Shown: piece after piece, positions 25,187-38,456 of the stretch
How the letters are laid out: every line of letters starts with the position of its first letter
How positions within the stretch are numbered: the stretch's first letter is position 1
Assembly: GCA_037013685.1 (NCBI GenBank)
Contig: CM072894.1
Span: 33,793,029-33,857,028 of the forward strand
DNA from: Acridotheres tristis
Lineage: Eukaryota; Chordata; Aves; Passeriformes; Sturnidae
Reading direction: 5' to 3'
Length of the DNA stretch: 64,000 nt
The notes under the pieces: generated by a model
Told to the model about the DNA's origin: nothing
What the model saw: the letters and a program-made list of their open reading frames with translations, nothing else
Database searches by the model: none
Position numbers and translations under genes: made by a program

Positions 25187-27340
25187 AGGAGTTGTTCTTC
25201 TCTCCAAAACCCAGGGGGCCTCACTGTGTGTGAACCACAGGAGCTGTCAGGACACTTGTGTTTTGGGCAGTGAAACCAAATGGATGCTCTCAGCTAAGCT
25301 CAGCCTTTCTTTCCCTGCCCATGCACCCATCTTGTGGTTTGCATCCTCTGGACCATTTTTGGCCATCATCTGGGAATTCTGTCCCTCAGGAGTGGCCTCT
25401 TGTGGAAGAGCCTGGGCTGGAGTTGCTATTGATTGTCAGAGGGGATCAATTCCCCTTCTGCTCCCCCTCTCCAGCATGGAAACAAACAGCTCTGCAGTAG
25501 GAAGAGTGCCCTTTGGCTACCGTATCAATCTGAGGGCTGCTCTTGTCAAAATGCACAATCACAAGCTTGATAATGCAATCCATTCCCAAAGCACTATATT
25601 TCCAACCTGTTCTCCATCATTTCCTTATGGCGTCACATTTACTCAGTTCATCACATTCTTATTAATATTTTAGGTTTCCTTGAAAGTGATGGAATTCTAT
25701 TTTTATTACAAAAGCAACAAGAATAAATACTAATTGTTGTCAGTTATTTCCTTATGTAGTGGGAACAGTAATCTGTTCCTCAGCTTTAGGTTGCCAAAGC
25801 AAAATAATGAAATATTTTAGACATTTAAAAAAATCTGTGATATTAGATAAATGCAATTTGATCTCCTTGTTTGCCACATAAAAGCTGGAACTGCCTGAAT
25901 TGATAAGATTGAATTGCATTATTTTTATTGTTTCTACTTGCATATTTTTTCCTTATCTTCAAGAACACTTTACTCGAAACCCGGTGGTTAGTCATGCAGC
26001 CTGGAAAATCTCCTCCATGTTCGAATTCTAGCTGGAGGTGCCACAACCCCAGCATTAAGAATGTTAAAAAATGTATATGTGTGAAAAGGAACATCTTGGT
26101 GAGCTGTGGCAGCGTTATTGCTATTCATGGTCATTTTAGTGTCTCAATAAGAGTAGTCAGGGACCCCAGGCGTCATTGTGCATGACACAATGTGATACCA
26201 AAGTAAGACAATTCCAGCTCTCAGCCTGAGTCAGGACAAGTTGCAACAGGTGGAAAAAAGCAGACAGAGGCAGGGGGTGGAAGGAAAAGTTGACAGCAAA
26301 GCCGACATGTCATGCATATTAAACAGCAGGCTTGGGATTCCTTTCCACCCTCCGTAAGGATCAGGGTCTTAGCCCTGGCACCCTGGCCACCAGCCAACTC
26401 AAATAATGATATTTTCCCTACCTAAATTCCTCTTGGACTTTCAACAGGGAGCAATGGGTCTTTTAGCCTGAAAGGGTGATGCTTTGCCCTTGGGAAGCCA
26501 CAGCCTTTGCACGCTTCCCTAGGGAATGCCTCTTGGCAGTGTCTAGGAATACACCTCCTGGCATCTTTGAAATCAAGAAAAAAACAAAAACAAAAACCTC
26601 TAGATTGTAATTTCGATTTGCCTTCATAGGTATTTGCTACAAATTCATCCGGGCATTGAATCTGCTTGAGTGTCTTAAAAGACAGTGAAATTCAGGAGTT
26701 TATAGTTCCCAGGATTGAACCAAGTGCTTTAAAACTGCCCAAAATTGCTTTTCTTGTTTCTTTCACTTTCCTTAGGAAGGCTGAATTTCGGAACTTGAGC
26801 ACGGTATGCATTTATCCCTAGGTAATTACTACAGCATGAGGAATCCTTTCTGAAGGCAGTTGGTTAGATAAGTAAGTCTGTACAATGAGTGTGAGGGGAA
26901 AAGCAGCAGCAGAAACCCATTTTGGTCATTTAATGGACATGGTGGAAGAAATGGAGACTTTGGTGTAGCTTGAAAACTTTCTGGCTCCACATGCTATTTG
27001 GTCCTTCCATGGCTAAGTCTTCTTCCAAGGACTTGTTTGAGGGTTTAAAAATTTGTCCCTGCACAGGATTAGTATTTTCTGTGGCAAAGACCTCCTGTCT
27101 GAGGCTGTTGTTTCTCTGAGGAGAGAAAGGATGAGCACTAGGGCACAAACACATGGATTTGCACGGTTTTGTCTGTGTAATGACAGAAGGAAAAAAAAAA
27201 TGCAGACATTTATTTCTTGAAAACATCATTTAGATGTCCTAGAAAAAGGCACTGTATTTACAGTGCTGGGAGGAGCCTGTGGGAGTTTTCTGTCTTCCTC
27301 TGTAGCACATGAAGGGGATGGAAGGTTGGGATACCATGTC

Positions 27341-27381
27341 TTGGGATCAGAGATCCCAAAACCTGTCTAGAGACAGGTTTT
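27341..27381. repeat. Two adjacent perfect hairpins
   Basis: TTGGGATC and GATCCCAA (27341-27348, 27352-27359) form an 8-bp stem with a 3-nt loop. AAAACCTGTCT and AGACAGGTTTT (27358-27368, 27371-27381) form an 11-bp stem with a 2-nt loop. They end about 95 bp before a CR1 fragment. Confidence 0.7.
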
Positions 27382-27474
27382 ACTGGCCCAGCCAAGCTTA
27401 TAGAGGACTGGATTCTGTGGTAGCTTCTGTAGACCTTCATCCACACAGGGTCACCTCTTTGAAAAGGAGGCTAA

Positions 27475-27640
27475 TTAACAGGCTGCCCAGGGCACTGGTG
27501 GATTCACCATCCCTGGAAGTGATCCAAAAAGGTGTGGATAAGGCCCTTGAGGACATGGTTTGGTGGTGAACATGATGGTGGCACTGGGTTGACAGCTGGA
27601 CTCGATGATCTTAGAGGCCTCTTCCAACCTTCATGATTCT
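27475..27640 (+). mobile_element. CR1 LINE 3'-end fragment, plus strand
   Basis: A well-preserved CR1 3' end. It contains 'aggctgcccagggcactgg', 'caccatccctggaagtg', 'ggtgtggataaggcccttga', 'ggacatggtttggtgg', then 'tggactcgatgatcttagag' and 'cttccaaccttcatgattct', ending in a single copy of the terminal ATTCT-type unit. The plus-strand reading RLPRALVDSPSLEV is the degenerate CR1 tail reading. Of the CR1 copies here it looks the least diverged from the consensus I remember, so it is probably among the youngest. Confidence 0.92.
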
Positions 27641-30600
27641 AATTAGAGCCACAGAAGTTGGAAATCACTCCATTTCTTTGTCAGTTCTGATGAGGTCTGA
27701 ATTCTTTCCCCTTCCCGGCCCATTTATTTCAGTTAGATGTGAAGTTCAAAGCCAAATGATGCTATTTAGGGACTATTATTATATTACAATGTTAGTGTTA
27801 TGTATAGGTCAGTTTTATTACTTTTAATAAAGCCAAGAAACATAAAGCAATAATGTATATTAGTTCAGCATTACCAATGGTAACAATTAAAACACAAAGC
27901 AAAATGAAAACTAGCTGCAAATGTGCAGTTTCCTACTGCAATGCTAATTTTGTCACTCTGCATCTTGTATGTTTGTGGCATTTATTTTTATTGCATCAAC
28001 AGGAATGCACTCAGTTTTAGGGACTAAAAAAAAGCAGGAAAAGAAAATGCAGCATGCTGGTTTTGCAGAGTGGAATAACTCATCTGGACTACAGGCACTA
28101 GACTTTTTTTACATATTTCTACTCTTCTGTTTCTCTGCCACATTAAGTATAGGTATGCTCTCTTCTTAAAGCTTAGGAAAATACTGATTCAGCAACAAAG
28201 AAGCAATAATATTGGCATGTGGGAAACAAAACATGCCAAATTGAGAAACAAATTGTGTCACTTCTACTGATAATAGAAGATTATGTTGCACTCAAAATCA
28301 CAACTGGCTGTGACTAGTCCCCAAAAAAATTACATTTTTTCCTGAATTTGAATATCCTGTTTCCATCAATTATAATATAATGTTTCCTTAATTCTTTGTT
28401 TTATTTCTACTTCACTCTCCAAAATCCTTCCAGAGTTTACTATTTGGGTTGAAAAAGCATATTTTTAAATTGGGCATATCCAACTTCCATATAAACATTT
28501 GGCAGGGAAACCCATGCATGTTCACTTAATTCATTTTTATTGAACCAAGTCCAGATTTTTAGCCAGGAAAAAGTTAGATATTAATCATATCTGAGCAGGA
28601 TCATTAAATTTTCCTTTACCTTCTAGAACAGCAGGGTCATTATAGAACCATGAGAAGTTAGCTCACTTATTAATCTTTACAATTACATAAAAGTGATCAT
28701 TTTTATAGTACTTAAGAGTAGCTCTAACCCATTACGTGAAGAGGATGTGGGAATATTACAATATAATATAATGTATTATTATAGATGTGACCTGTGACTC
28801 ATTGGTCTGCTCACTGACACACAACTCCCTGGAAAAGTTATCTGTTTGAGCTTGGATAATCTTTAATTGTTTCACACTCCTCGTGCTCATTTATGGGGCA
28901 TACTAGTAAATAGAGAGCTAGTCACTGAGTTATTAATTACCTCATTATTACTTAATTATCACCATTGCATACTTCATTTTTATGGGGAATTATATCATAA
29001 AAGAAGGTATTTTATGCTGCCCACCACAGTTAAGTATGAATGACAGCGATAGCTAATGTAGGATTGAGTTAGTTAAAGGAAATCAATCAGAAATCCTCAC
29101 TATAGATTACTATCCAGTTTCTTCTGCCTTTTCCGGCTAACACTTCTCATCCTTGACTTTGAAACCCAACAGTTTAAACTCGGTTCTTGTTTCAGTGGAC
29201 TAATCCCCTTTCATAAATCATGTTCAAGTGCTGAAATAATTTGCACATCGTTTAAAGAGTATTTGCTTTGAAACATTCACCTCAAGCCCTTTTGTATATC
29301 CTTTCTCTCTAAAGATTTGTAGTATTTGTTTTGTTCTCTGAGGTATAAAAGACCTGGGTAAACTTTATTCCTGTTGTTTCAAGATTAGTGAAATAAAATG
29401 CATATTTATTCAACTGGGACTGAAAGGAGCTTTAGTAAAGACGATCATACACACCACACAGGGGAATGTTATAATACAAAATGTCTGTCTTAAAATCTCT
29501 TTAGATTTGTTCAAAACACTATTGAAGGACTTAAGTTTAAAGAAAGAAAAGGAAAAGGTTACAAATCCATATTTCTTCTTTGTTCCAAAGGAGAGACACC
29601 ACGTATTTTTCTTAACAAAATAAACTCCTGCATGTGAACTTTAGATGGATTTGATATAGAGGCAAGTAGAGACTGGATATCATGATTGCTTTAAGTCTTT
29701 TCTTACTGAACCACAGATACTGACACAGTCCTTAAGACAAGTACATTTTGGAAAAATTGCAGGGTTTTTCTCAGACACACATTTGCTTCAGAAAAAGCAA
29801 TCACAAACAAATAACGAGATTTTAGGCATTATTGAAGCCAAGCAGCTGGGCTTTTTCCCAAGCACTAAAAGTGAGGTAGACTCCTGCAATGAGGAATCTA
29901 CTCTGACTCTGCCACTTCCAAGCCTAACTACTAAACATGTCTTCAGCTGCTTTGGTGCAGTATCTTAGCTCCATAACAAGTAAATCTTTCTTTACATTAA
30001 GTAGCAAAACTAAAGTTTGATGTAGATTGTACAAAATGCCACAATTTTTATAGCTGAAAGCAGCCCACTATGGAGACAGCTACCTCTTCTCGACCTTCTG
30101 TCACCACGTGTCAGTAGATCTCCAGTTTTTGCATCTCCATACTTTGCTTCCACGAGGAAGGAATAGAGGCTGACAACAGATAACACCTAAATAGATGGAG
30201 GCGTTCTCACTGCAACAGGGAATATTTTAGACTGCAGTCTTTGGGGAGAGGTCAGAACTAGAGCAACTGAGCAGGACTTGCTGAACTTTGTGATTCAGGA
30301 AGAGCCAGTCCATCACTCCTGGAAGCATAATTTCGAACCTTTCACGGTATTTATTGAAATAAGTACCCCTATTGGAATGTTGTAGCCAGAAAAATGGTTC
30401 TTACACTGGATTGTATATTGAGGTTTCACTATTATTTCTAACTAATCTAGATGCAATTCTCATGGTATTTTGGGAGGAATGCGACAGAAATAAGGAGGTT
30501 TTTAGGTTATAAAATCTAAATTAAGCTCAGTTAGACAGACTGTACGTCAGGCTCTAGACAGGCATACCTACTTTCCAGACTCACCTTTTTCTCTGTGGTG

Positions 30601-32353
30601 AAATCACTTATATATCTCCTTCTAGCTAAAAGGATCTATTTAATTTAAATTGTGACAGCCAATCCCAAATATTTAAACACCTATTTAATGGTACTCTCTC
30701 CTGGACAGAGTATATTAGTGGAATGAAAAAGGAATATGTTTGGTAGGATCTCCTCTTTGCTCCACCAGCTCTTTGCTGACACCCGGGTAAACAGATCCTG
30801 CCTCTGAAAGCCAAAGGATGGAACATCACTGAAGGGTTAAATGCTGTATTGTTTCTCAATTAAGTAAAAGGTTCCAACTAGCTGGCTTTAAATATTGATG
30901 CTGAAGAGAGAGCTATGACATATGAGCAGCTCCCCTCACCACCGAGGATATTTGGCTCCATTTAATTAATTCCATTGGCCATTGTCTTAAGTGCGCCCAG
31001 GATTCACCCAAGAGGAATTCACTTGCGTTGCTGTTATTGAAAAGTGTAACACAGCATTATCTGCCTCAGACAGACTTTTTGTAGCATTGAATCAATTCCC
31101 CAGTTCTTGAAAACAACTACCTCATTTGATTCCTTTCATAATTAATGAAATTCGGTAGTAATGCTTTTGCCCCTCAGCTCAGGCTGGAAAAAATATTCCA
31201 AAACTTCAGTTTTCAAGCTGAAAGCACTCTAATTTTCAGCCTAAATGGACTTGTGGTGCAATTGTGTTCTTGTGGCAACATTTAGCCTGCACTTCATTTC
31301 CAGCAGTTCTGCCTCAGGTATACCACCCCCTGCTTGGGCTGATAACTGGGCCAGCCAAGACTTTTTAGTCTTTCCTACGATATGGGGCTGCTTTTCTTTT
31401 TTCCTGATCATCTCAAATAACTCTTTTCTGCATCTCTTCCCGTTTCAGTCAGTGTTTCTTGCACAGATTTCAAGGTTAGGTCTTCCCACAGACTTGGAAA
31501 GCAGAATTCAGTCTCCCATGTAGAAATGGTTCAGTGATACACTGATACAGAGTAGAGATTGTATTTATCTCTTTCATTACCACTTTTTTAGACATTAAAA
31601 GTAAACAACCAGGACACATAGATTCTGCTGTCCTTTAATCTCTTGCATCCAATGCATTCATTATGAAAACTAAAGAGCAAGCCTGCCTTAAGCCTTTTCA
31701 TAGCATATAAAATATGTTCCTACAGGTGATAACAGTGTTTGTAATTAATTTTTAAGGTGTTCAATTTAAACAAAGAAGTAACATTCTTATAGAACTGAGC
31801 AACTCTTTGCAAATAGCACATTTAAAATAAATGAAATTAAAGCGTTTAAAAGTACCCCAGTGCTAATATATTTGAAATAAAGCCCTTTGGAGATGAAAAA
31901 GGATTATAATGGAATTAACCTGAAATTCACGAAGACACTTTGTACAGAACACAGAAATAATTTTAAAAGCATACAGGTATGAAGCCCTACTAGAGAAAGC
32001 TTTACCGTTAATATATTTTGCAATCACATAGCAACAGTACATTTTATAGTCACTTTTTCTGAGGAAGGTTATTCTTCAGTCCAAGGACTCGGGGCCCAAG
32101 GGAAGGTGGCCAGATGTGGGCAGGGCAGAACAGCAGGGCAGCCAGATGCACATTGGATCATTTGCCATTTAGCAAATTTGGGGCACAAACTTATAAATCT
32201 GGGAAAGACAGCCTTTATCTTGGTGGGTATCTATAATGAAAAGCTTCATGCAAGGTGCAGGAGCTCGTGGTTTGATCCACATCACTTCATGCTCACTCTT
32301 TTTAGGACAGACTGGCTGTGACAGATTCAGAAAAAGCCTTTTTTTCTATTTTT

Positions 32354-32377
32354 CTCAGGAGTCAACTGACTCCTGAG
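32354..32377. repeat. 24-bp near-perfect palindrome
   Basis: CTCAGGAGTCA (32354-32364) and TGACTCCTGAG (32367-32377) are perfect reverse complements around AC. The core contains TGACTC-like half sites resembling AP-1 sites (TGAGTCA); this is noted, not claimed as a binding site. Confidence 0.7.
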
Positions 32378-34485
32378 TAGCACAGGTTTTCCCTGGAGAA
32401 GTGATACTGGAAGAATCAGAAAGGTGACTAAAAAATTGAGCAGTGCAGATGATGGCCTCAAGATCACTGACTGTCTTCTATCCAAGCCATAGATACATTC
32501 ACTTAAACCAAACTCTTCTTCTCATTCCTGTGGTTTCCTGGAAATTTAGAAGTTTCTGTAAAAATAATCTTTGTATATATATATATATATTTGTGTGAAA
32601 ACACATGCAATAACCTCTTCACTTTCTATTTAAAAGTAAAGATTATTATTTTAAGGTGTTATAATGCTCCTTTCTTTCTTTCTTTTTTTGAAAGTATTTC
32701 AGTTGATGTATTTGAATGAAAATCAAAAAATAGCACAAAAAATTAATGAATAAATAATGAAAACACTGTAACACCTGGATTGTTATACAGTGTTATCTGA
32801 AGATCACTCAATACAATGGATCAAAGGTAGAATTGATATTAAGGCGCAATTACAAGCAGTGGAATACTCGATTTATTATTTTAACTTTACTCTTAATACA
32901 AGATACACAGTCATTTCTGACTGGCATTGGATGTCTGGCTTAAAATATCTTTTATTTTGGCATCTGATGGTTTGAATTTGGGGTTCAACTATGAGAAAAG
33001 CAATTTTTTTCTGTTATTTTAGCAAGTAGCTGGAGGGATGGAGGCAGAAGAAAAGGTGAGGGAGAAGTTTAAGAAAAGAGGATGATTGAAACATGATGAC
33101 ATGGAGAAAGGGAAAGAACATGAAAGGATCCTGAAATACCATCGTTTGCTGCATCATTTGTCTGAATTTGGTTTCTTTTTGGGGTATTGTAGCAGATATT
33201 ACTAGCTGAGCAAGAAACAGGGTCAGGCAAGGCAGAGCAGCAGTCTCATATTTTCTAATAGAGTTTTTTAAAAATTGTTTGTATTTGGAGAATGTGAGAC
33301 TGGAGAGGATCCATTAGAATTATATTTTCTGTTATCAATAACCCACAAGGAGAATGCTGTTTGAAAGCAAGTTTTTTAACTGGTAAGTTGTAACCCAGAA
33401 AACGAAGTTAGCAGAATTCACCTTTTCCAATCAATTGTTTATTTAGAATTCATTTGTAGTTATTCCTGCTCAAATTACAGGTCATTCACAGTAATAAAGC
33501 TTCCTAATTCTGTGACAGATTATTCATAATATCTTTAAAATACTCAGCTGGATAATGGTGCCCAGGATCTGGACAGCAAGACTTCAAAAGGCAGATCCTC
33601 TGATCTCCAGTTTCCTTATTCCCTCTAAGCTTGGAAGGTTTCAGCTATCAAGTTTTATTGGTTGATAGTCTAATTGCATTTGTATTATCTTTCCCCTTAA
33701 TATTATTTTCTTTTCTCTGTATTGGATTTCATCCAAATATTGCAGGAACCATGAAGCAGTTTTCTGAAATGTTTTGCTTTTGCTTTGATGCTTAACTGCT
33801 TTACATGTGAGTGCTGCAATAAGGTGCAGGTTTCTGATAATAGTTTTCCTTCTGTGAGGAAAAGTTTCCACAATCTCCTGTACTTTGCTTATATTTGATA
33901 GAGCCCTTCAGTTTGAGGCTTTTCATGGACAAGATAAGGTTTGGTTAAACATGTGAACTTTTGAATGTTTATCTGAACTAGATTCGACCCCTAAATTTGT
34001 CCATCATTAGTTATTTTGCTTTTCCTTTTCGAGACTAAATTATGCTATTAAATATGTTCTAAAGTAGGTTAAGCCCCTGTGCAGTTTGTCAGCTGGAACA
34101 TTAATTTTAAAGCCAAAACAGTCTTCTATTGGCTCTTTTTAACATTTTGTCTGAATTTTGACCATGGCTGGTCAAACAGAGAGTCAGTGCACCCATGAAA
34201 ACCCCACACGTAGCTGATTGAAGTGTCTCAGAGTTGTTGTGAAGGCTGGCCTGATTTTATTTCAGGAAAATATCATGATAATTAGTAACTATTTGCCTGC
34301 TCAAGCAGCTTGTTCCAGTTGCAGCTGTTCTGGGGACTAGATAAAGTACTAAATGTCACCACATGCCCTGCAGGATCTCTGGAGGTGTCCCAGTCAGCCT
34401 CTGCACAGGGGCCAGGCAGACTTGGGGTCCCAGCCACAAAATACATGGCTAAATAAACCAGCAGCTCCCTTCTGGACTTTCCTTT

Positions 34486-34523
34486 TCCTCCTGTAATTCC
34501 CCAGTCTCAGCCCAACAGGAGGA
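34486..34523. repeat. 9-bp inverted repeat, 20-nt loop
   Basis: TCCTCCTGT (34486-34494) and ACAGGAGGA (34515-34523) are perfect reverse complements. Chance is possible. Confidence 0.55.
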
Positions 34524-36559
34524 TGACCCACAGCACGTCTCACAAGGCACCTTCTCCACTCACAGCCTCTATAAGGTAGCCCCACAAAAAAAGCTATAGC
34601 CTGCTTTTGGTCCTCTTTGTGGGTTTGTTTATTTTATGCAGATCCTAAATCACCTTTAGGAAAGCATAGTGTCCTCAGATGGACACTACCTCAGTAAAGA
34701 GCTGTAGCTGCTCAAAAGTCTGAAGATCAGTTGTTTTTTTAGCAAATGGAAATAATTTTTATATGAAAATAAAATTTAGTTGATGGCATGAGGGCGACTG
34801 CCTAAGGCTTGTATTTATGTGAACACAGATATTGGAGATTCTTACCAGAATTTTCACTTGAGGTAAGAAGTAAAAACAATTCTGAAATCGGTCGATGTGC
34901 TCCTTTTAGAAATGAGCTCATGGGTGATCTTTTGTTGTTGTTCTTACTCTAATGATATAATTGAGGTAGGGATAATTTGATAAGGTATAGTTGACAGAGT
35001 ACAGCAAATGGATTTCAGATCTCTGGCTAGATATTTTTTGATTACTTTAAAGATAATGGGTGTGCTTTTCTCTTTCATAAACTACCACATCTACATTCAC
35101 TGGAAAGTACTAAACTTGCTGTTTAAAAGAGAAAAATGTGTTGGAACTTGTGGTTTGAAACAGCAAATATAGAGCTGAATGTCACTACTGTTTCTCATTG
35201 GAAATAAACAGTTTTAGCATGTTGGTTTCATAACTTAGGAACTGTGAATTAATTCCATCCTTTATTGTATAAGAAACACTCTAGTTCATTGTGGGTCAAA
35301 AAATATAGGGTTATGAGTATAATCGGAGACTGAGTGCAATGGGAATAAAATTAAATATTAAAATAATTTACTTTTAAAATTTAGAAGAACAAAGCATAAT
35401 CAATAAAAGTTTCAAGAAAAAGGAAACTTGTTGGTAGGATATTCTTTCTGGAAGGGTCCCAAAAGATTGGATCTGAATAAGAGACTCAACAAGTTATCCA
35501 AGCACATGTCAAAATTTCAATATATGAAACATTTGTGTTATTCTTAATAAGGCCGATATAAATACAAGACTCCCTTGTTCACTACAGATAATTAATTTGC
35601 TTCCAAAAGAATAAGTCAGAATTATATGCAGGTTTTTAAGGTAAAATTTCCACATGGCTACTCTCAACCAGCCCTCCCCCAAAAGGGTTTTCTTTTGGTG
35701 TAAATCTGTCCAGTGGTCCTGGTAGAAAAAAGAACCATATCATTTTCTTGTCCTTTTACCTGAGCAATTTAGTGTAAGTGATGACTATTCATAATATTTT
35801 CAAAAGGTTGAAAAGGTTTTTTTTTTTTCCAGATTAACTCAGGAGGCAAGCTTAAAGACTTGAAAGTTATTTGCATATATTTCACAATAGAAGAAAGCAA
35901 ACAGAACTCCATATTCTAAAAGCCCCTGAATGCATTATTTATTGAAAATTACTTGTTCAACTCAATCTGGAAATAGTCTACAGTATCTTGTTCTGTCTTC
36001 CTCAACCCCCAATTGCATGGGATTTCTGTTTTGTTTTGTGAAGTCTTCTTAGATAATATTTTATACTATATATGTCATCTTCAAAAGCCATTAACTCAAA
36101 TATTGCAGTTCTTTTGCTCAGTAGCTGTCATGTTTTATGAGTGGGATAAGACTGTGTGGCTACAAACACTGATTCACCCAGTTAGGTAAGGGCAAGGACC
36201 ACTCTTCAATTCTTATGTGTTCGACCATCCTTTGAGCATTCTCCTGGGAATATTTTTGCAAAGAGGTTGTGTCAAGAATCCTAATCCCTGACATGAGCTT
36301 GGGCAGCCCAGCTTCCCCTTCCCAAGTACACTGTGCTCTCTCTTCCTTCACTCTAAATTGTCTGACTTTGTGGGCTGTAGCAGATTTCCTCCAAGTCCCA
36401 CATGTTTTATATTAGATGAACATAAACTGGTCATACTGTATGAATAAAATGAATTCATTGATTTCTGGCATTGTGGTTTTTATATTCGAGTTAAGTTTGT
36501 ATAACAGTGTTTCTAATATTGTGACAATACCAAAAAAAATTGTGGAAAGAAAGGCTTGG

Positions 36560-36835
36560 CAAGTCCTGGATGATCTAGTCCAGTCTCTCCTGTCACAAGG
36601 TACCGTGTTCTGTGTCCTCATACATAAATTTATTAAGCTGCATCTTAAATTCTTTTAGTTTTATTTGCCACCGCGACTTCTTTAAAAGGGTGGTTTAGAA
36701 CTTCATATTATGGCCAGTTTATACTCATCTATTCTCCTGCCAACATTGTTCTTCAGTTAAAACAGCTCTTCTCCCTCCCTGCTGTCTTCTTCTCCTCTCC
36801 TGCTCCTTTTCCCACCCCCACCAGCAAATTCATAG
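36560..36835 (-). mobile_element. Old CR1-like LINE, minus strand, 3'-side segment
   Basis: On the plus strand this reads as the complement of an old CR1 3' region: 'gatctagtccagtctc', 'ataaatttattaagctgcat', 'ggccagtttatactcat', 'tgccaacattgttcttcag', 'aacagctcttctccctccct'. These follow in order the segments I recall from CR1 elements of sauropsids. Traces may continue to about 36900 ('gccaagctccctgtctcctt'). Divergence is high, so the boundaries are approximate. Confidence 0.7.
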
Positions 36836-37064
36836 TGAACAATCACAGCTCTTCCCAACCATTTTCTAGCTGGACAAACGTGCCAAGCTCCCTGTCTCCT
36901 TCCAAAATCTCGGCAGCCTCCTTCTCCTGGTGCTTCTCACTGCTGCTGCCTGCACCTCTGCTGCCAGGAATTTCTAATTCACGTGTGAGTGTCCAAGGTT
37001 ATACACTCATGAGAGAGAATTATCTTTTATTAATTAGAATTAAATATTTGGGATTTGTTGGTCA

Positions 37065-37242
37065 GTTACTGGAACAGGCTGCCCAGGACAGTGGTTGAGT
37101 CACAGTCCTTGGAAATGTTCAAAAGGTGTGTAGATGTGGCACTTGAGGACATGGGTTATGCTGGGTTTGGAAGTGCTGAGGAAGAGTTGGATTTGATGGT
37201 CTTAGAGGTCTTTTCCAACTCTAATGACTCCATGGTTCCATA
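37065..37242 (+). mobile_element. CR1 LINE 3'-end fragment, plus strand, nested
   Basis: CR1 3' end: 'actggaacaggctgcccag', 'gtggttgagtcacagtcct', 'gtgtagatgtggcacttgag', 'gaagagttggatttgatggt', then 'cttagaggtcttttccaact' and 'ctaatgactccatggttcc'. The plus-strand frame reads NRLPRTVVESQSLEMFKR, the usual CR1 tail reading. It lies between two minus-strand pieces of an older CR1-like element, as if inserted into it. Confidence 0.9.
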
Positions 37243-37249
37243 ATTCCAG

Positions 37250-37650
37250 TCCTTTACTAACCATGCTATGGATAGTACTAGTTCTAATCCAGTTGCTCCA
37301 GTTACCAGTCTCAAAGTCACCAACTTTTTGTCTGATATTCCAAATTCTTGTCTCAACTGATGATGCTTCCAGCCTTGAATCAACAAGTAATTTTTTGAAT
37401 GTTGCTACTTTTCTTGCTGAAGTCTTTAGTGAAAACACAAAGACCAGTTCCAAGAATATTTCAGGACTTCCACTGGTAACTTCCCTGCAATACAGTAGTT
37501 CTCCTTTCAACAAAGCTCATTTTAAAACTTTATTTAGTCATTTCACAGTTATTGTTTTAGTTCTCTACATCTTCCCTAGTTTAACTAATCATTTCCTATT
37601 TGGCATGATATCAAATGCACAACTGAAATCCAGATAGATTTGGCCAATTA
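37250..37650 (-). mobile_element. Old CR1-like LINE reverse transcriptase remnant, minus strand
   Basis: On the minus strand, 37639-37604 reads YLDFSCAFDIMP, matching the (Y/L)xDFxKAFDxV motif A of non-LTR reverse transcriptases. Further on (about 37487-37430), EVTSGSPEIFLELVFVF matches the VTSGVPQGSxLGPxLF motif that follows in CR1-type elements, with the PQG core altered. Frames are broken and key residues degraded, so it is a dead copy. With 36560-36835 it probably forms one minus-strand element split by the CR1 at 37065-37242. Confidence 0.72.
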
Positions 37651-38385
37651 TATTTTCATTTTCTAAAAAATATTATTTATTTTATTAAAGAAAGGTATCT
37701 GGTATGATCTGTATTTATAAATCCAACATATATTCAGAAATATTGCTTACATTTCTAGACATTTATGGCACAAATACCACTAAGAAAAGCTGTGTGGGGA
37801 GTGACACTTTTATTTTGCAATGTAAATGTGTAGTGATGTTTAACACACTATTAATTTATTTCCATTTATTATTAGAGGGGGACAATTTTTTTTTATTTTA
37901 TATGCATAAGAGCATGATGCAAAATATGAATTATACAGTCATTTTATTGAATCTTTACTGCTAATGCACGCAAATTTCACAAAATGTAATGACACTACTG
38001 AGCACTTAAGTTGTTAGGCTGTCATATTACAGAAAAATTATTTGTGCTATATAATCACTGTTTTCTTTTTCCTATTGTTTATTTCATAAACATCTATAAA
38101 TGTACTAGATATATTTGCAGTGGCAAATATCTATTATTGCATCGTAAACCTGAATGACATCAGGTCATTTGGTGCCAAATCAAACAAAATCTTGCAAGCC
38201 TCTCCTGGAAGGTGATCCCCCTTCTGATGCTGAACATTTTGAGTCTATGCTCTGTAGTTATAAAATCTGTAGTTTTGAAGCTTATAGGAATAATAATCAG
38301 AGGCAATGCCAAATTCCTGCATTTTTCCCCTCAGTGATTTTTCTAGTGCCTTTTAGCTGTGTACCTGTCTCTAATTCTACTCTTT

Positions 38386-38456
38386 AAAAAAACAAACAAA
38401 CAAACAAACAAGCAAACAAAAAACCCAAACCAAAAATAAAATAAAAAACAAAAGAA
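38386..38456. repeat. (CAAA)n and A-rich low-complexity run
   Basis: About six CAAA-type units followed by a degenerate A-rich stretch. No retroelement body recognised next to it. Confidence 0.88.

Noticed and set aside
25167..25673. 168-codon plus-strand open frame overlapping the last hairpin of the cluster
   Set aside because: The frame has no recognisable family features and odd residue composition. Its start falls inside a hairpin, and a promoter or conserved motif is not visible.
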